Source of the DNA: Planctomycetota bacterium
GTDB lineage: Bacteria; Planctomycetota; Planctomycetia; Planctomycetales; Planctomycetaceae
Length of the DNA stretch: 39,962 bases
Assembly: GCA_030836185.1 (NCBI GenBank)
Contig: JAURQH010000058.1
Location: 1-39,962, forward strand
Reading direction: 5' to 3'
The notes below the pieces were generated by a model. That model searched no databases. It was not told the DNA's origin and saw only the letters and a list, made by a program, of their open reading frames with translations. Shown here piece by piece: positions 7,394 to 16,934 of the stretch (positions are counted from its first letter, which is position 1; each line of letters starts with the position of its first letter). The position numbers and the translations under genes were made by a program.

Positions 7394-9226
7394 CTAAGAG
7401 GAACGAACCTTTGGTTTCAGGACAAACCAGTCGACCAACACTGCCAGCAGTATCAATGCTGAACCCAGCAGAATCAGCCACGAAAAAGGATCGTCGAGAG
7501 CAAAAAGCTGGACCGGTTTTTTCGCAGCCGTTCGACGACCGGGTCTTAAATTGGATAGATTCGATTCAAGTGGATCGAAAAAGTTGACCGCGAATTTGCC
7601 AAAAATATTCTCGCCTGACTTGATGGTGTAAACTCCGGGTATCTCTTGGGCACTGATGAAGACGACTTCTGAACGGAGGACCGGTTTTGTGTCCGTTTCG
7701 CTCACCAAGGTTAAGGGGGCTGCCTGCTCCTCATCAGGGTCAACCAGACCTTCATACAATCGGAATTGAATGTCTTCATTCAGGCGATAATTCCATCTCG
7801 ATAATCCGGGCAACGCATTTCTTCGCTCTTCAATCAAGTTCATCAATAGGATCGGCCAGTCCGGGCTTTGAGTGAGATTGGATCGTGCCAAGTCGATATT
7901 CAAAGCAAAGCCTGTGGTAAGAGTCCCCGTGAGCCGCCCCATCAGAGGTGTGGCTCCCGCAGAAACCATCGGGATGACTTCGTACGGCCACGCTTGAGCA
8001 CCTCCCCAAACGACACCTCCCAAGACAACGCCTTCCAAAATCGGGTTCTGTTTTTCGAGCAGGTAGGGGCCGAGTAAATCTTTGGCTTGATCTTGATTGG
8101 CTTCGTCTGCACTCATCGGTCCGATTCCCAACCACCACTCTCGGATGGATGAAGCAGGTTTCGTGCTGGCAGAGCTGATTTGCAGGTGAGAGTTTTCTCC
8201 GGTCGTGATTTCTGCATCAGCCAACGCATTGACGATACGCTCGACCGGTTCTCGACCGGGATGGTCTTCGGGTAAAGTGAGTCCGACTTTCACCGTGCGA
8301 ACTTTTGGTTCGATCAAGGTGACGACATTATCAATTTCTAAGGCATCTCCGGGAGCGGAGAGTTTGATACGGACTTCACCCACTCCACCCGGGATCGGAA
8401 TTTCTATGGGGGCGGTCGATTTCGTCGAGAGCTTGGTTTTTCGAGAGAACAGTTCCTGGTTTTTGACGGTCCCCGTGATGGTCAGTTCTGTCTCTTGGCG
8501 TCCATAGTTGGCAAGACGTAAAAATAATAGCCCCTGTTGCTCGGTCGCATCGTAGATCCAACGTGCTGTTGTGAAACCGACATTAGCTAGTTTTTGACCG
8601 ACCGAAATAATCTCCATTTCATCGGGGGGCCGCAGGCTTTCCTCTGGCATGTGGTCCGTCAGGTAGAGAAGTTGCCCTTGGCCGGCTGCAAGTTGGACGG
8701 CACGGTCCCACGCAGGTTGCACATCGTGAATCGTTTCATTGGGTTTCCATTCTGCGAGCGCGTCGCGTGCTTCATTCCAACTGACTGGCCCTGCCAGTTT
8801 TTGGATTCGACGACCGGTTGTCATCAGCGTCAAAACGGTATCACGCTCTTCGCTGCGGAGACGTTCTTCCAGTTTATTGAGCGCGGCCTGTCGGAATGTC
8901 TCGCCTTCGGGAGTCACGGCTTGCATCGAGGCGGAGTTATCGAGAACGACGATCAAATGCGTGACTCGTCCCGTATTGCCGAAAATCGGATTTGCCAAAG
9001 TGAGCGAAATAAGGAGAGCCGCCAGAAGTTCGAGCAGCAATGACTTGGTGATTGGTAATCGCTCACGTTTTCGTCCTGCCGTTGTGACCTGCATTTCCGC
9101 TCCCCACAAATGCGCCCCGGTGATGAGGAGCGGAGGATAATGGTGATGGTACATATGGATGGCTGCAATCGCGGGAAGCGATAACAGTCCCAGAAGTCCC
9201 AACGGATTGGCAAAGTAAAACGGCAT
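7394..9226 (-). CDS. BatA-type N-terminal domain, VWA membrane protein
   Basis: The protein has 610 residues. The N-terminus (FANPLGLLGLLSLPAIAAIH, residues 5-24) is the BatA/aerotolerance-type membrane segment. A second helix lies at about 63-80, then a VWA domain with metal site DNSAS (96-100). The long middle region is beta-rich and probably periplasmic. A final helix at about 581-603 (WLILLGSALILLAVLVDWFV) ends in a short basic tail. The order matches Bat proteins, which act with MoxR ATPases and DUF58 proteins in the cell envelope. It begins 6 nt after the DUF58 stop and ends 3 nt before the next VWA gene, so the three are probably co-translated. Its partner and substrate are not known. 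Confidence 0.82.
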   Translation of the reverse strand: MPFYFANPLGLLGLLSLPAIAAIHMYHHHYPPLLITGAHLWGAEMQVTTAGRKRERLPITKSLLLELLAALLISLTLANPIFGNTGRVTHLIVVLDNSASMQAVTPEGETFRQAALNKLEERLRSEERDTVLTLMTTGRRIQKLAGPVSWNEARDALAEWKPNETIHDVQPAWDRAVQLAAGQGQLLYLTDHMPEESLRPPDEMEIISVGQKLANVGFTTARWIYDATEQQGLLFLRLANYGRQETELTITGTVKNQELFSRKTKLSTKSTAPIEIPIPGGVGEVRIKLSAPGDALEIDNVVTLIEPKVRTVKVGLTLPEDHPGREPVERIVNALADAEITTGENSHLQISSASTKPASSIREWWLGIGPMSADEANQDQAKDLLGPYLLEKQNPILEGVVLGGVVWGGAQAWPYEVIPMVSAGATPLMGRLTGTLTTGFALNIDLARSNLTQSPDWPILLMNLIEERRNALPGLSRWNYRLNEDIQFRLYEGLVDPDEEQAAPLTLVSETDTKPVLRSEVVFISAQEIPGVYTIKSGENIFGKFAVNFFDPLESNLSNLRPGRRTAAKKPVQLFALDDPFSWLILLGSALILLAVLVDWFVLKPKVRSS

Positions 9227-9232
9227 ATCGAA

Positions 9233-10090
9233 TTATTCGGCTCTTAAAATTCCTGCCTGGCAAAGGTCGGTGTGGCAAAGTTCTGTCAAACCGCGTTCGG
9301 CAACCAGAGTCACAAACGGTGCATGAACCCGACGCGACGCACGAGCGAGCGAGGTTTGTAGGCGTTGCAGGCGTTCTTTGTATTGTTGGATACGATCTTG
9401 GTTGATGATCATGTCGGTTTCGCCTCCCGTTTCAACATCAACAAGTCGCCGACCTCCTAATGGGGTCGGGTCTTGTTCAAAATCGTTGAGCAGTTGAATG
9501 ACCCATAACGCGGCCGATTCGGCGGCCAGTTTGCGAATGAGAGTATCGGGATCGTGAGGGAAGAGAAAATCACTAATGACAATTCTCACCGATTGCCGTT
9601 TGAACGGAATGGCTCCATCCACAAGCAGTTCTCCGAGATCTCCACTTCCGGTCAGTTCCAAGTCGTCGAGTCGGTTGAGGCTTTCGATGGTCAAATGTTC
9701 GACAGGCCGGCGGTCGTCGGCTATAAATAGAGCCGGTCGCCCTCCCAATTGTCCCGACATGAGTGCAAACATGGCCGCCAATTGTTTCATGACCAGTGAT
9801 TTGTGATCTCCACCAAGCCCCATGGAACGGCTGGCATCGATGACGATTTCCGTTCGCGGACTGATTTCCTCACGAAAGAGTCGAATCATCAATTGGTCAC
9901 TGCGAGCGTACGCTGACCAATCGAGATGACGAATGTCGTCCCCCGGCATGTATTCCCGATATTCCTGAAACTCCAATGAACTGCCGGTCCCTCGTCCCAG
10001 TAATTCCCCCGATTGACCCGCCGTGGGAACACGGAGTAGCCCCATTTGATACCGGCTGATTGCATTTTGAACTTCAGGGTCGTGCCTCAT
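9233..10090 (-). CDS. DUF58 domain protein (VWA-like, MoxR partner)
   Basis: This is a soluble 285-residue protein of normal DUF58 length. The family core is clear: EFQEYREYMPGDDIRHLDWS (40-59) followed by the VWA-like metal motif DASRSM (85-90). DUF58 proteins are coded next to MoxR AAA ATPases in most bacteria. They are regarded as the adaptor between the ATPase and membrane VWA proteins, although the biochemical role is not settled. It starts 3 nt after the stop of an ABC permease gene and lies directly before the two VWA membrane proteins. There is no signal peptide or membrane helix, so it should act in the cytoplasm. Motifs look intact. Confidence 0.9.
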   Translation of the reverse strand: MRHDPEVQNAISRYQMGLLRVPTAGQSGELLGRGTGSSLEFQEYREYMPGDDIRHLDWSAYARSDQLMIRLFREEISPRTEIVIDASRSMGLGGDHKSLVMKQLAAMFALMSGQLGGRPALFIADDRRPVEHLTIESLNRLDDLELTGSGDLGELLVDGAIPFKRQSVRIVISDFLFPHDPDTLIRKLAAESAALWVIQLLNDFEQDPTPLGGRRLVDVETGGETDMIINQDRIQQYKERLQRLQTSLARASRRVHAPFVTLVAERGLTELCHTDLCQAGILRAE

Positions 10091-10093
10091 CGG

Positions 10094-11674
10094 TTATCCC
10101 TCCGCCAGTGGATCTGAGGGAGAGTCTTCGGGAAGCTGAAACGGTTCGATGGTCACTGTGGTGTCTTGTGGGGCTGCTTTGATTGCGACAATTTCATAAA
10201 TGCTGTGAACCATTGCTTTCAAGTTCAGTAACACGGCAATCAACGCAAACACACCGAGAATTAACAGAATCGGACCGGTCCATGAGTTGTCATCGGCCAG
10301 TTCGATTATCGTTGCGAAAGGGTTGATGATTTCAAACAGAGAGTATTCACGCCAGCGGAGAAACTCCATCGCTTTCGCGATAATGGGAATCACACAACCA
10401 ATCGCAAACACAAGTACGGTAATGACTCGGACGTGATTCGGCATGATATTCGCCGCTGTTCGGCTGGCAAAACGTCCGAATGCCGAAGCAAATCCGAGAT
10501 AAATGATGATGTACAATGCCACTCCTGTGAGAGTCTTGATGGCATCAAAGAAGCTGCCGGATCCCAGACTTCCTGAGGATGCGATTGACGTGACGATTAA
10601 CAATTGCAATCCGATACAAAGTCCGAGGTTCAGGAGTAAGTAAACCATTCCACGAGCACCGCCCGGCAGGAAAGGAGCCAACAAAAAACGAAAGAGTTTT
10701 CGTTGTGGAAGCGATTTGCGAATTCGTCGGGATAGAAAATCTTCTTCTGTCGTCGCAACAAAGCTGATGGCGGTTAGTTGAACGTAACTAAAGACTGCGA
10801 AAATGACGAAAATTTCTTCATCGAATGCCGAGGCATAAAGCAGGCTCATGCCCAGAGCCAGACCGTTCATCAGCAGAAATTGTCCACTAGAGATCAACCG
10901 AATCCCTGAACTGCGATTTCCCGATTCAAAGGTGAGTTGTGCCGAGGTGATTTCAAGAAAGAGCCAGCAGTAGGAAAGTCCGACTAAGACAACGATGGCC
11001 GTTCCTTCCCAAAATTCCCAGGATTGCAATAAGGAGCTATCGGAGAACAAAGAGAGCAAGACCGCACTGGATTGTCCCAAGACGGTGAGCAATCCGATCA
11101 GCAACATGATCGATAAAATCCCCTGCCAATGTCTCTGATGGGCGAAGGTGCTGATCATGAGCGCCATAATACTCAGTGCCACTGAAATCAGAAAACCACA
11201 GACCAGGACGAAGGCGACTGCTGGAAGTTCAAACCCCTCCAATAGCGAGGTGAAGGCGATGAAGGGTGCGATTGCCGAGTAATAAATGAAGTCCTGCAGC
11301 AAAGCACTCATCAATTTTCCCCAGACTATTTGCCAAGGGGAGAGTGAAGTGATGCGGAGGGAATCGAATGTGTTTTGATCTTTTTCGCCCAACATGCTGC
11401 GGAAGGCACCGTAAGGCACGATCACTGTGACCGCGATCATTAACACCACAAAATAGAAGACAAAGAGGCGTTGTCCCGAAGCTCCGTAGTTGATGGATTC
11501 TCCCATCATGGCCACGCCAAAAACAGAGATGACCCACGATGCTAAAACGAGTAGGAGAAAGGTGGCGACGAACTGACGACTTTTCAACGATTGGCGTGTT
11601 TCTTTCACGAGAATCGCGTTCATCCAGTCGCCCGCTTTTTCGAGCCATTTCAATGTTGCTTCGACTGTACTCAT
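10094..11674 (-). CDS. ABC transporter permease (second of two)
   Basis: The protein has 526 residues and about twelve hydrophobic segments. The N-terminal NAILVKETRQSLKSRQF, then TFDSLRITSLSPWQIVWGKL, are marks of ABC-2-type permeases of the NosY/GldF-like class, where the ATPase touches the loop with the L-x-x-T-S-L-S-P sequence. Its ATG overlaps the stop of the preceding permease gene by 4 bp (ATGA, 11671-11674), so translation is coupled. The length is about twice the usual single permease, with an additional C-terminal set of membrane helices. With its partner permease and the ATPase it should form an exporter or a mechanical ABC complex in the inner membrane. The substrate cannot be told from sequence. 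Confidence 0.85.
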   Translation of the reverse strand: MSTVEATLKWLEKAGDWMNAILVKETRQSLKSRQFVATFLLLVLASWVISVFGVAMMGESINYGASGQRLFVFYFVVLMIAVTVIVPYGAFRSMLGEKDQNTFDSLRITSLSPWQIVWGKLMSALLQDFIYYSAIAPFIAFTSLLEGFELPAVAFVLVCGFLISVALSIMALMISTFAHQRHWQGILSIMLLIGLLTVLGQSSAVLLSLFSDSSLLQSWEFWEGTAIVVLVGLSYCWLFLEITSAQLTFESGNRSSGIRLISSGQFLLMNGLALGMSLLYASAFDEEIFVIFAVFSYVQLTAISFVATTEEDFLSRRIRKSLPQRKLFRFLLAPFLPGGARGMVYLLLNLGLCIGLQLLIVTSIASSGSLGSGSFFDAIKTLTGVALYIIIYLGFASAFGRFASRTAANIMPNHVRVITVLVFAIGCVIPIIAKAMEFLRWREYSLFEIINPFATIIELADDNSWTGPILLILGVFALIAVLLNLKAMVHSIYEIVAIKAAPQDTTVTIEPFQLPEDSPSDPLAEG

Positions 11675-12615
11675 CGCTCAGGATCCTCCTGTGTAACTTC
11701 CTGTTGCGAGGAGGTTGTTTGTTGATCCGGTGATAATGAAGGAGCCGAGTTGGGATGCTGGACGTTGCGAGTGATGTTGGGATTTCGCCGATAGCCAATG
11801 GGTAAGAATGTTGTGGTGAGTTGAGCCTGTGCGACTCCCAGCGAAATCAACGCGACAAAGACCATGAACACCGCAAAGCAGCCGATGCCCATTATGGCTT
11901 CCAAAATTTCGACGCCGCCTTGCAGCATCACTTCAATCAAAATTCCATAACTGGCTCCCGCTGTCGCCATGGCGACAATGAGGAGAATAATCAGGTTCAT
12001 CACTTCGAGCCAAGGCTTCTGAGAAAGTGCTCCCATCATCACAGCAAACATGGTGAGTGCGATGGCAACTAACATCAGTCCACACAGACTGGTCATGATC
12101 TCGATGAGACCCAACCCACCTAACATATAACTGAGGCAGATGAATGGTGCCACGGCAGAGGCATAGACGAGCATCATGACAATTGCACCTTGCAACTTGC
12201 CGGACACAATCTTTGCGGGGGAGAGAGTCGTCACCGCCAGCATCTCGTAGGCCCGGTTGTGAAATTCTTGAGCCATGCTGAAAAACGCATTACTGGGAAT
12301 CGCAAACATCAGGCAACCGATCAATGCCATCAGATAGACGCGATAAAAGAAAGGTCCCAGTTCTGTGTACTCCATTTGCTCAAACTGTTTGATCACACCG
12401 AAGACTGAAAATGTCCAAGAGCCTATCAGTAGCAGGCTGAAGACAGTGATGAATGATCGTGCTTTCACGATCTGACGAATTTCACGCACCACCAATGGGT
12501 TAAACCGATCGCTGAATGCGCGAATGCGATTCTCGAAGGTTCCCGTAAAATGTGTGGTTGAGGCGTGAGACATAATTTGATGAGAAAGTTGTTTGAACGA
12601 AAAATGAAGTTCCAA
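11671..12615 (-). CDS. ABC transporter permease (first of two)
   Basis: The protein has 314 residues and six to seven membrane helices. It shares with the next gene the pattern NPLVVREIRQIVKARSF near the N-terminus and EMLAVTTLSPAKIVSGKL in the ATPase-contact loop, so the pair are paralogues and probably form a heterodimer. The C-terminus is a short Ser/Gln-rich cytoplasmic tail. The gene begins 20 nt after the ATPase stop. The ATG at 12615 lies 14 codons before a second Met at about 12573. The later Met directly precedes the conserved region, so the true start may be shorter. Function is the same exporter as its neighbours; substrate unknown. Confidence 0.82.
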   Translation of the reverse strand: MELHFSFKQLSHQIMSHASTTHFTGTFENRIRAFSDRFNPLVVREIRQIVKARSFITVFSLLLIGSWTFSVFGVIKQFEQMEYTELGPFFYRVYLMALIGCLMFAIPSNAFFSMAQEFHNRAYEMLAVTTLSPAKIVSGKLQGAIVMMLVYASAVAPFICLSYMLGGLGLIEIMTSLCGLMLVAIALTMFAVMMGALSQKPWLEVMNLIILLIVAMATAGASYGILIEVMLQGGVEILEAIMGIGCFAVFMVFVALISLGVAQAQLTTTFLPIGYRRNPNITRNVQHPNSAPSLSPDQQTTSSQQEVTQEDPER

Positions 12616-12635
12616 AAAGATGGGTGAGTCGAAGG

Positions 12636-13697
12636 TTATTGGGTTAGTCCGCGGGTGAGATCCATGAAGGCATCTTCCAGTGATTCGACCTTGCCGCGGA
12701 ATTCAATGACCGGGAAGCCTTCGTTCACAAGAGACTTTAATAAGTTGTGTTGATCTTCCTGTGTCCCTTCAAATTCAAAACTGGCAGCCTGTTGCGAAAT
12801 GCTGACATCCGAAACGAACGGTTGTTGGACGAGCCATTTTTCCAGTTCTGCTCCGGCTTGAATCAAGGTCATCTCGATACTGGCATGAGACTGCCGACCA
12901 CTCGATTGACGCCGGAGTGTTAACAAATCCTGGATCGAGCCGCTGGCCAAAATTTCTCCCGCCTCAATGATGACGGCAGAGTCACAAATTTCCCCCAGTT
13001 CCGTCAGAATGTGTGAACTGATCAGAACGGTCTTTTTCAATTCAGAGGCCAGCAAGTGAATCAGTTCTCTCAGTTCGACACGAGCACGCGGGTCGAGACC
13101 GGCAGCCGGTTCGTCCAGAATTAAGACTTCCGGGTCGTGGATAAGAGTGCGGCCTAACCCTAAGCGTTGGGACATCCCTTTGGACAGAGTATTGATCGGT
13201 TTCTCGGCCAGCTTACGCAGTTCGGTAAACACGAGGACATGCTCGATGGCATCTTTTCGGCGTTGTCCTTTGAAGCCGTAGGCACGGGCGAAGAAGTCGA
13301 GATACTCGACCACATTCATGTTCGGATATTTTCCGAACGCATCGGGCATGAAACCCAATCGTTTGCGGACACGGTCGGGATAATCTACGACCGAATCGCC
13401 ACAGATGAAGGCATCGCCTGCCGTGGGAGATTCCAATGTGGCAAGAATCCGCATGGTAGTGGTTTTACCGGCTCCGTTCGGGCCGATGAATCCCATCACC
13501 TGCCCGGGGTATGCCTTGAAGGAGACTTTGTTGACGGCTTTCAAGCGTCCAAAGAAACGGTGCAGATTGCGGACTTCAAGTGTTGGTGATTGCCCAGACC
13601 GGTCAGGTGCCGAAGAAGTTACGCCGGAAATGACCGGGCTATTCTCCTCGGGACCGTCATCAAAAATGGGTTCGACCGCGCCGTCATCAATCATCAA
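12636..13697 (-). CDS. ABC transporter ATP-binding protein
   Basis: The 353-residue protein has one nucleotide-binding domain at about residues 40-265: Walker A GPNGAGKT (72-79), signature LSKGM (171-175), and Walker B VLILDEPAAGLDP (191-203). LSKGM in place of LSGGQ is the form found in the NosF/GldA/CcmA-like ATPases that pair with ABC-2 permeases. About 40 acidic, disordered residues precede the domain. The last 80 residues form a second small domain ending in SLEDAFMDLTRG, the family's regulatory tail. Its start overlaps the stop of the previous gene by 4 bp (13694-13697). It should power the two permeases coded next. Confidence 0.92.
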   Translation of the reverse strand: MMIDDGAVEPIFDDGPEENSPVISGVTSSAPDRSGQSPTLEVRNLHRFFGRLKAVNKVSFKAYPGQVMGFIGPNGAGKTTTMRILATLESPTAGDAFICGDSVVDYPDRVRKRLGFMPDAFGKYPNMNVVEYLDFFARAYGFKGQRRKDAIEHVLVFTELRKLAEKPINTLSKGMSQRLGLGRTLIHDPEVLILDEPAAGLDPRARVELRELIHLLASELKKTVLISSHILTELGEICDSAVIIEAGEILASGSIQDLLTLRRQSSGRQSHASIEMTLIQAGAELEKWLVQQPFVSDVSISQQAASFEFEGTQEDQHNLLKSLVNEGFPVIEFRGKVESLEDAFMDLTRGLTQ

Positions 13698-15754
13698 TAG
13701 TATCCATGTAACAGAAACAGACTGTTTCGTTCACTCGTTCCAGTGACTCCGATGGGAACCTCCGGGTTTTCGGCAAAGAGACCAAAATATTGTCGATCTC
13801 CGATCGTGGTATCAATCGCACTGGAGATTTGAGAGATCTTGCGTTCCGTCATACTGCGAGAAAATTGGCTGTGAAAATTGTCAACATGGCCGTAATAACT
13901 GTATGAGCGGTTGTACGATGATGTGGTATCGATATTGGCGGGGAGTGCCGGTTGATTTTCTCGCAAGAGTGAAGAGATTTCGCTTGTCTGTTGCGTGGTG
14001 GCTTCTTTGAGGTTTTTTTTGCTGTCGGCTCGAATGTTTTCTCCGTAGTAGAGTTTGCCATCACTCCCGCGAACCACTAATTGTTCGAGGTCGTATTCAA
14101 AACCGTTGGCGACTTCAAGTGAGTTCGCGGAGGGAGGTGATATGGTAAGTCGGCCTCGCTGGTCGCTGACGGCGACCGTGTAAAACTGAGTTCTGGTTCG
14201 TGATTTTAACCATCCCGCTTCGAGAGATTGTTGATTGGTCCAGTTGACAGTTCCTGATTCGAAACCGGCATCGGGTTGGTTTGGCCAAACCGGATAGACG
14301 GCTGTGTCGGCCTGAAATTGTAATCCTCCTGATGGGGCCAGACCGGAATAGAGAGAGACACGAGTAGTTGTGACGGATGTGGCGGCTTGTTGATCGACCG
14401 TCATCAGTGATCGAATTCGCGACTTCGTGCTGAAGCCGTGCGCGATGAGCGAATAACTGAATAACGAGACGCTCGTCACCAATGCAATGGCCGGAATCGT
14501 CAGGATCAACAGGTACAGTTTTTTGTGTCGACTGAGGTAGAAGTAGTTCAAAGGACCGATCACGACGGAAAAGATCGTGATCAGAATCAAAAACGCGATG
14601 ACCGGGACACCGCTGATTCCCGGAATCATAAAATGCAGAAATTCGTCATGTCCTAACCGCGAAGTTAAACCGTTGCGGTACGTCCAGCGAATACGGTCGG
14701 CACCGAGTGTGTTGAGTAACCAGGCCCATTCGTGTCTTGATCCAGGGAAGGGATCATTTTGAAAGGCGGTCACCGTTCCATTCATGAGTTCAAGAATTTG
14801 AAAGGGTGTCTCCGTTTTGTTCCATCGAGATGGTTCGCTGCTGACGCTGGTTGTGACGGTATGTCCCGAGTAGGTGTCGGGTTCGACAAGGGGAATTTGA
14901 GTCGATTCTTTGCTGGATGCTTTCCACGAGTTCTGAGCGGCTGCCGAAGATTTGTTGACTTGGCAAAGGTCGTTTAACTTTTGTGATTGTTGCGGAAGTT
15001 CTCCCACATTGGAGACAATCAAATTCCCGCCTGCTTTGACCCAATCGAGTAGAGCTTGCCGAGCGTCACTCGAAATTTTTCCGAAGTCAGACATCGAGAT
15101 GGCGACAAGATCGAGACCGGAATAATCAATCCATCGTTCCGGCAGAAGATTCGGCTCGATGATTTCATAATCTTCGGTTCTCGTTGACCCTGAATGACTG
15201 CTGTGACTTCCTGCGGATGTTGACTGGTAAGCGAGCCAATTGACGGAATTCTCGTATTGATCGAAATCGACTGTGTTCGAGGAAATCACAAGGAGGGAAG
15301 GGCGGTCGAAGGCATCAGTGTCGGTGTCTGCCAGATTGATGGTAGTTCGTAACGGAACTGCCAATGAACGATTGATATAAACATCAAGTGTGCCGTTTGA
15401 TTGTCGGCCCGTCATCGGAATCGAGAGCGAAAAGTTGGTCTTGGCATTGGTCTTCAGGGCAATCGATTTTGTAACGGTTGGTAGGCCCGAGTTGTAAGGT
15501 GAGAACTTGAAGGTGAGGTTGCGGTCTTTTCCAAGATTGGCAACTTCGATACGGATTGGGTAATAGCCACCATGAGCACAACCGGCCCAGCGCGTATCGA
15601 TAGTGAAATTCAGGTCATCGTGTCGTTTGTTAACTTCTGTTCCGATGGCCGAGACCTGCTGAGTGGCGGACACAAGTGCGATCCACCCCGCGACGAAAAA
15701 AATCGTGGCGGTCTGTTGGCAGCGAGATGAAATTGTAGGCAGGGCATCGTGCAT
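13694..15754 (-). CDS. large membrane protein with periplasmic and Gatase-like regions
   Basis: I chose the ATG at 15754 (686 residues). The open frame reaches back to 15865, but that part overlaps the MoxR gene, and the 15754 start gives a proper export helix (TIFFVAGWIALVSATQQVSA). The exported region has an immunoglobulin-like beta part (about residues 40-140). A segment with the GLDLVAISMSDFG...LLDWVKAGGNLIVSN pattern of Gatase-like/GldG-type proteins is at about 220-265. Two membrane helices at about 385-440 (VPVIAFLILITIFSVVIGPL and a second) precede a long C-terminal part. It lies between MoxR and the ABC ATPase, whose start overlaps its stop. It may link the two halves of the complex. 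No enzyme motif was recognised. Confidence 0.75.
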   Translation of the reverse strand: MHDALPTISSRCQQTATIFFVAGWIALVSATQQVSAIGTEVNKRHDDLNFTIDTRWAGCAHGGYYPIRIEVANLGKDRNLTFKFSPYNSGLPTVTKSIALKTNAKTNFSLSIPMTGRQSNGTLDVYINRSLAVPLRTTINLADTDTDAFDRPSLLVISSNTVDFDQYENSVNWLAYQSTSAGSHSSHSGSTRTEDYEIIEPNLLPERWIDYSGLDLVAISMSDFGKISSDARQALLDWVKAGGNLIVSNVGELPQQSQKLNDLCQVNKSSAAAQNSWKASSKESTQIPLVEPDTYSGHTVTTSVSSEPSRWNKTETPFQILELMNGTVTAFQNDPFPGSRHEWAWLLNTLGADRIRWTYRNGLTSRLGHDEFLHFMIPGISGVPVIAFLILITIFSVVIGPLNYFYLSRHKKLYLLILTIPAIALVTSVSLFSYSLIAHGFSTKSRIRSLMTVDQQAATSVTTTRVSLYSGLAPSGGLQFQADTAVYPVWPNQPDAGFESGTVNWTNQQSLEAGWLKSRTRTQFYTVAVSDQRGRLTISPPSANSLEVANGFEYDLEQLVVRGSDGKLYYGENIRADSKKNLKEATTQQTSEISSLLRENQPALPANIDTTSSYNRSYSYYGHVDNFHSQFSRSMTERKISQISSAIDTTIGDRQYFGLFAENPEVPIGVTGTSERNSLFLLHGYY

Positions 15755-15780
15755 CGAATGATTTTCTGAAAACGACGGGA

Positions 15781-16869
15781 TCACACAGAGATGTCTTCGG
15801 GAACTTCTCGTCCAACTTCGCGAACAGACTCTAAAAGAGAGTCGACAATTTTCGGTGGCGTCCAACCTTCTAACCGAGCCGAATAATCGAGAATGATTCG
15901 ATGAGAAAGTACGCTATTCGCGACTCGTTTGACATCTTCAAAGCCAACATTGGGTTTACGATTCAGAAGAGCGGCTGCCCGAGAGGTCGCCGCTAATGCG
16001 ATGGCGGCACGTGGCGATGCGCCAAATTTGACATATTTGCGGATGTGTTCGGAAGAGGTTTCCCGGTCGGGATGTGTGGCGGTAACCAACCGGGCGATAT
16101 AATTGGAGACGGCCGTCGGCAAATGAATTTGATCGGTCAGATCGAACAGTTCCTGAAGTTGGTCGGCATCGAGTGCTGTTGTCAGTTCGGGTGCTGCTCC
16201 TGCCCGGCGTGTGGTGATGATTTCCTGGAGTGTCTCTGAAGAGACACCGTAGACGTTGATCTTGAACATGAACCGGTCGAGCTGCGCTTCGGGGAGTGGG
16301 TATGTCCCTTCGAGTTCAATCGGGTTTTGTGTGGCCAGTACGAAAAAGGGTTTAGGGAGTTCGTGCGAATCTCCCATGACGGTCGCCCGTCGTTCCTGCA
16401 TCGCTTCCAATAAAGCCGCTTGTGTTTTCGGAGAGGCGCGGTTGATTTCGTCAGCCAGTACCAGATTTGCAAAGATAGGCCCTTTGTGGAAAACCAGTTT
16501 TCGTTGTCCGTCCCCTGAGTCTTCGAGAATCGGTGAACCGAGGATATCACTCGGTAAGAGGTCGGGCGTAAATTGAATTCGGCGGAAGCCGAGTCCTAAT
16601 AATGTCGATAACGATTTGACCAGTTCAGTTTTCCCGAGACCGGGTAAACCTTCCAACAGCATGTGACCGCGTGCCAGCAAGCAGATGACCACTTGATCGA
16701 GCAGTTCATCCTGTCCCAGAATCGCTTGCCCCAGTCCTCCTCGGAGTTTCCCAATCAGGGTCGCCGCCGCGGAGACCTGTGACTCACTCAGTAGCGAGCT
16801 TTGTGTTGTTAGAGGACTATCGGGATCAAATTCATTCGGGCCGGATGATGGGGTTTCAGATGCAGACAC
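15781..16869 (-). CDS. MoxR-family AAA+ ATPase
   Basis: This 362-residue protein has all core motifs: Walker A GLPGLGKT (74-81), Walker B LVLADE (136-141) followed by INRASPKTQAALLEAMQE, sensor-1 ATQNP (179-183) and PLPEAQLDRF (191-200). The lid domain (about 270-355) ends the protein. MoxR ATPases work as chaperones that remodel or load metal-dependent partners, mainly VWA proteins. Three VWA/DUF58 proteins are coded downstream in the same operon and are the likely clients. The first 30 residues are Ser/Pro/Asp-rich and probably disordered. The gene follows the coiled-coil/Cys protein by 65 nt and precedes the next gene by 26 nt. Confidence 0.93.
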   Translation of the reverse strand: MSASETPSSGPNEFDPDSPLTTQSSLLSESQVSAAATLIGKLRGGLGQAILGQDELLDQVVICLLARGHMLLEGLPGLGKTELVKSLSTLLGLGFRRIQFTPDLLPSDILGSPILEDSGDGQRKLVFHKGPIFANLVLADEINRASPKTQAALLEAMQERRATVMGDSHELPKPFFVLATQNPIELEGTYPLPEAQLDRFMFKINVYGVSSETLQEIITTRRAGAAPELTTALDADQLQELFDLTDQIHLPTAVSNYIARLVTATHPDRETSSEHIRKYVKFGASPRAAIALAATSRAAALLNRKPNVGFEDVKRVANSVLSHRIILDYSARLEGWTPPKIVDSLLESVREVGREVPEDISV

Positions 16870-16934
16870 GCTTGGTTCCTGTCAGGTCAATCGAGATGTG
16901 AGTCGTTGGGTGATGTTTGATGGCAAGTGAGAAT

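Noticed and set aside
15755-15865. Longer N-terminus of the large membrane protein
   Set aside because: It overlaps the 3' end of the MoxR gene, and the export helix begins only after the internal Met at 15754.
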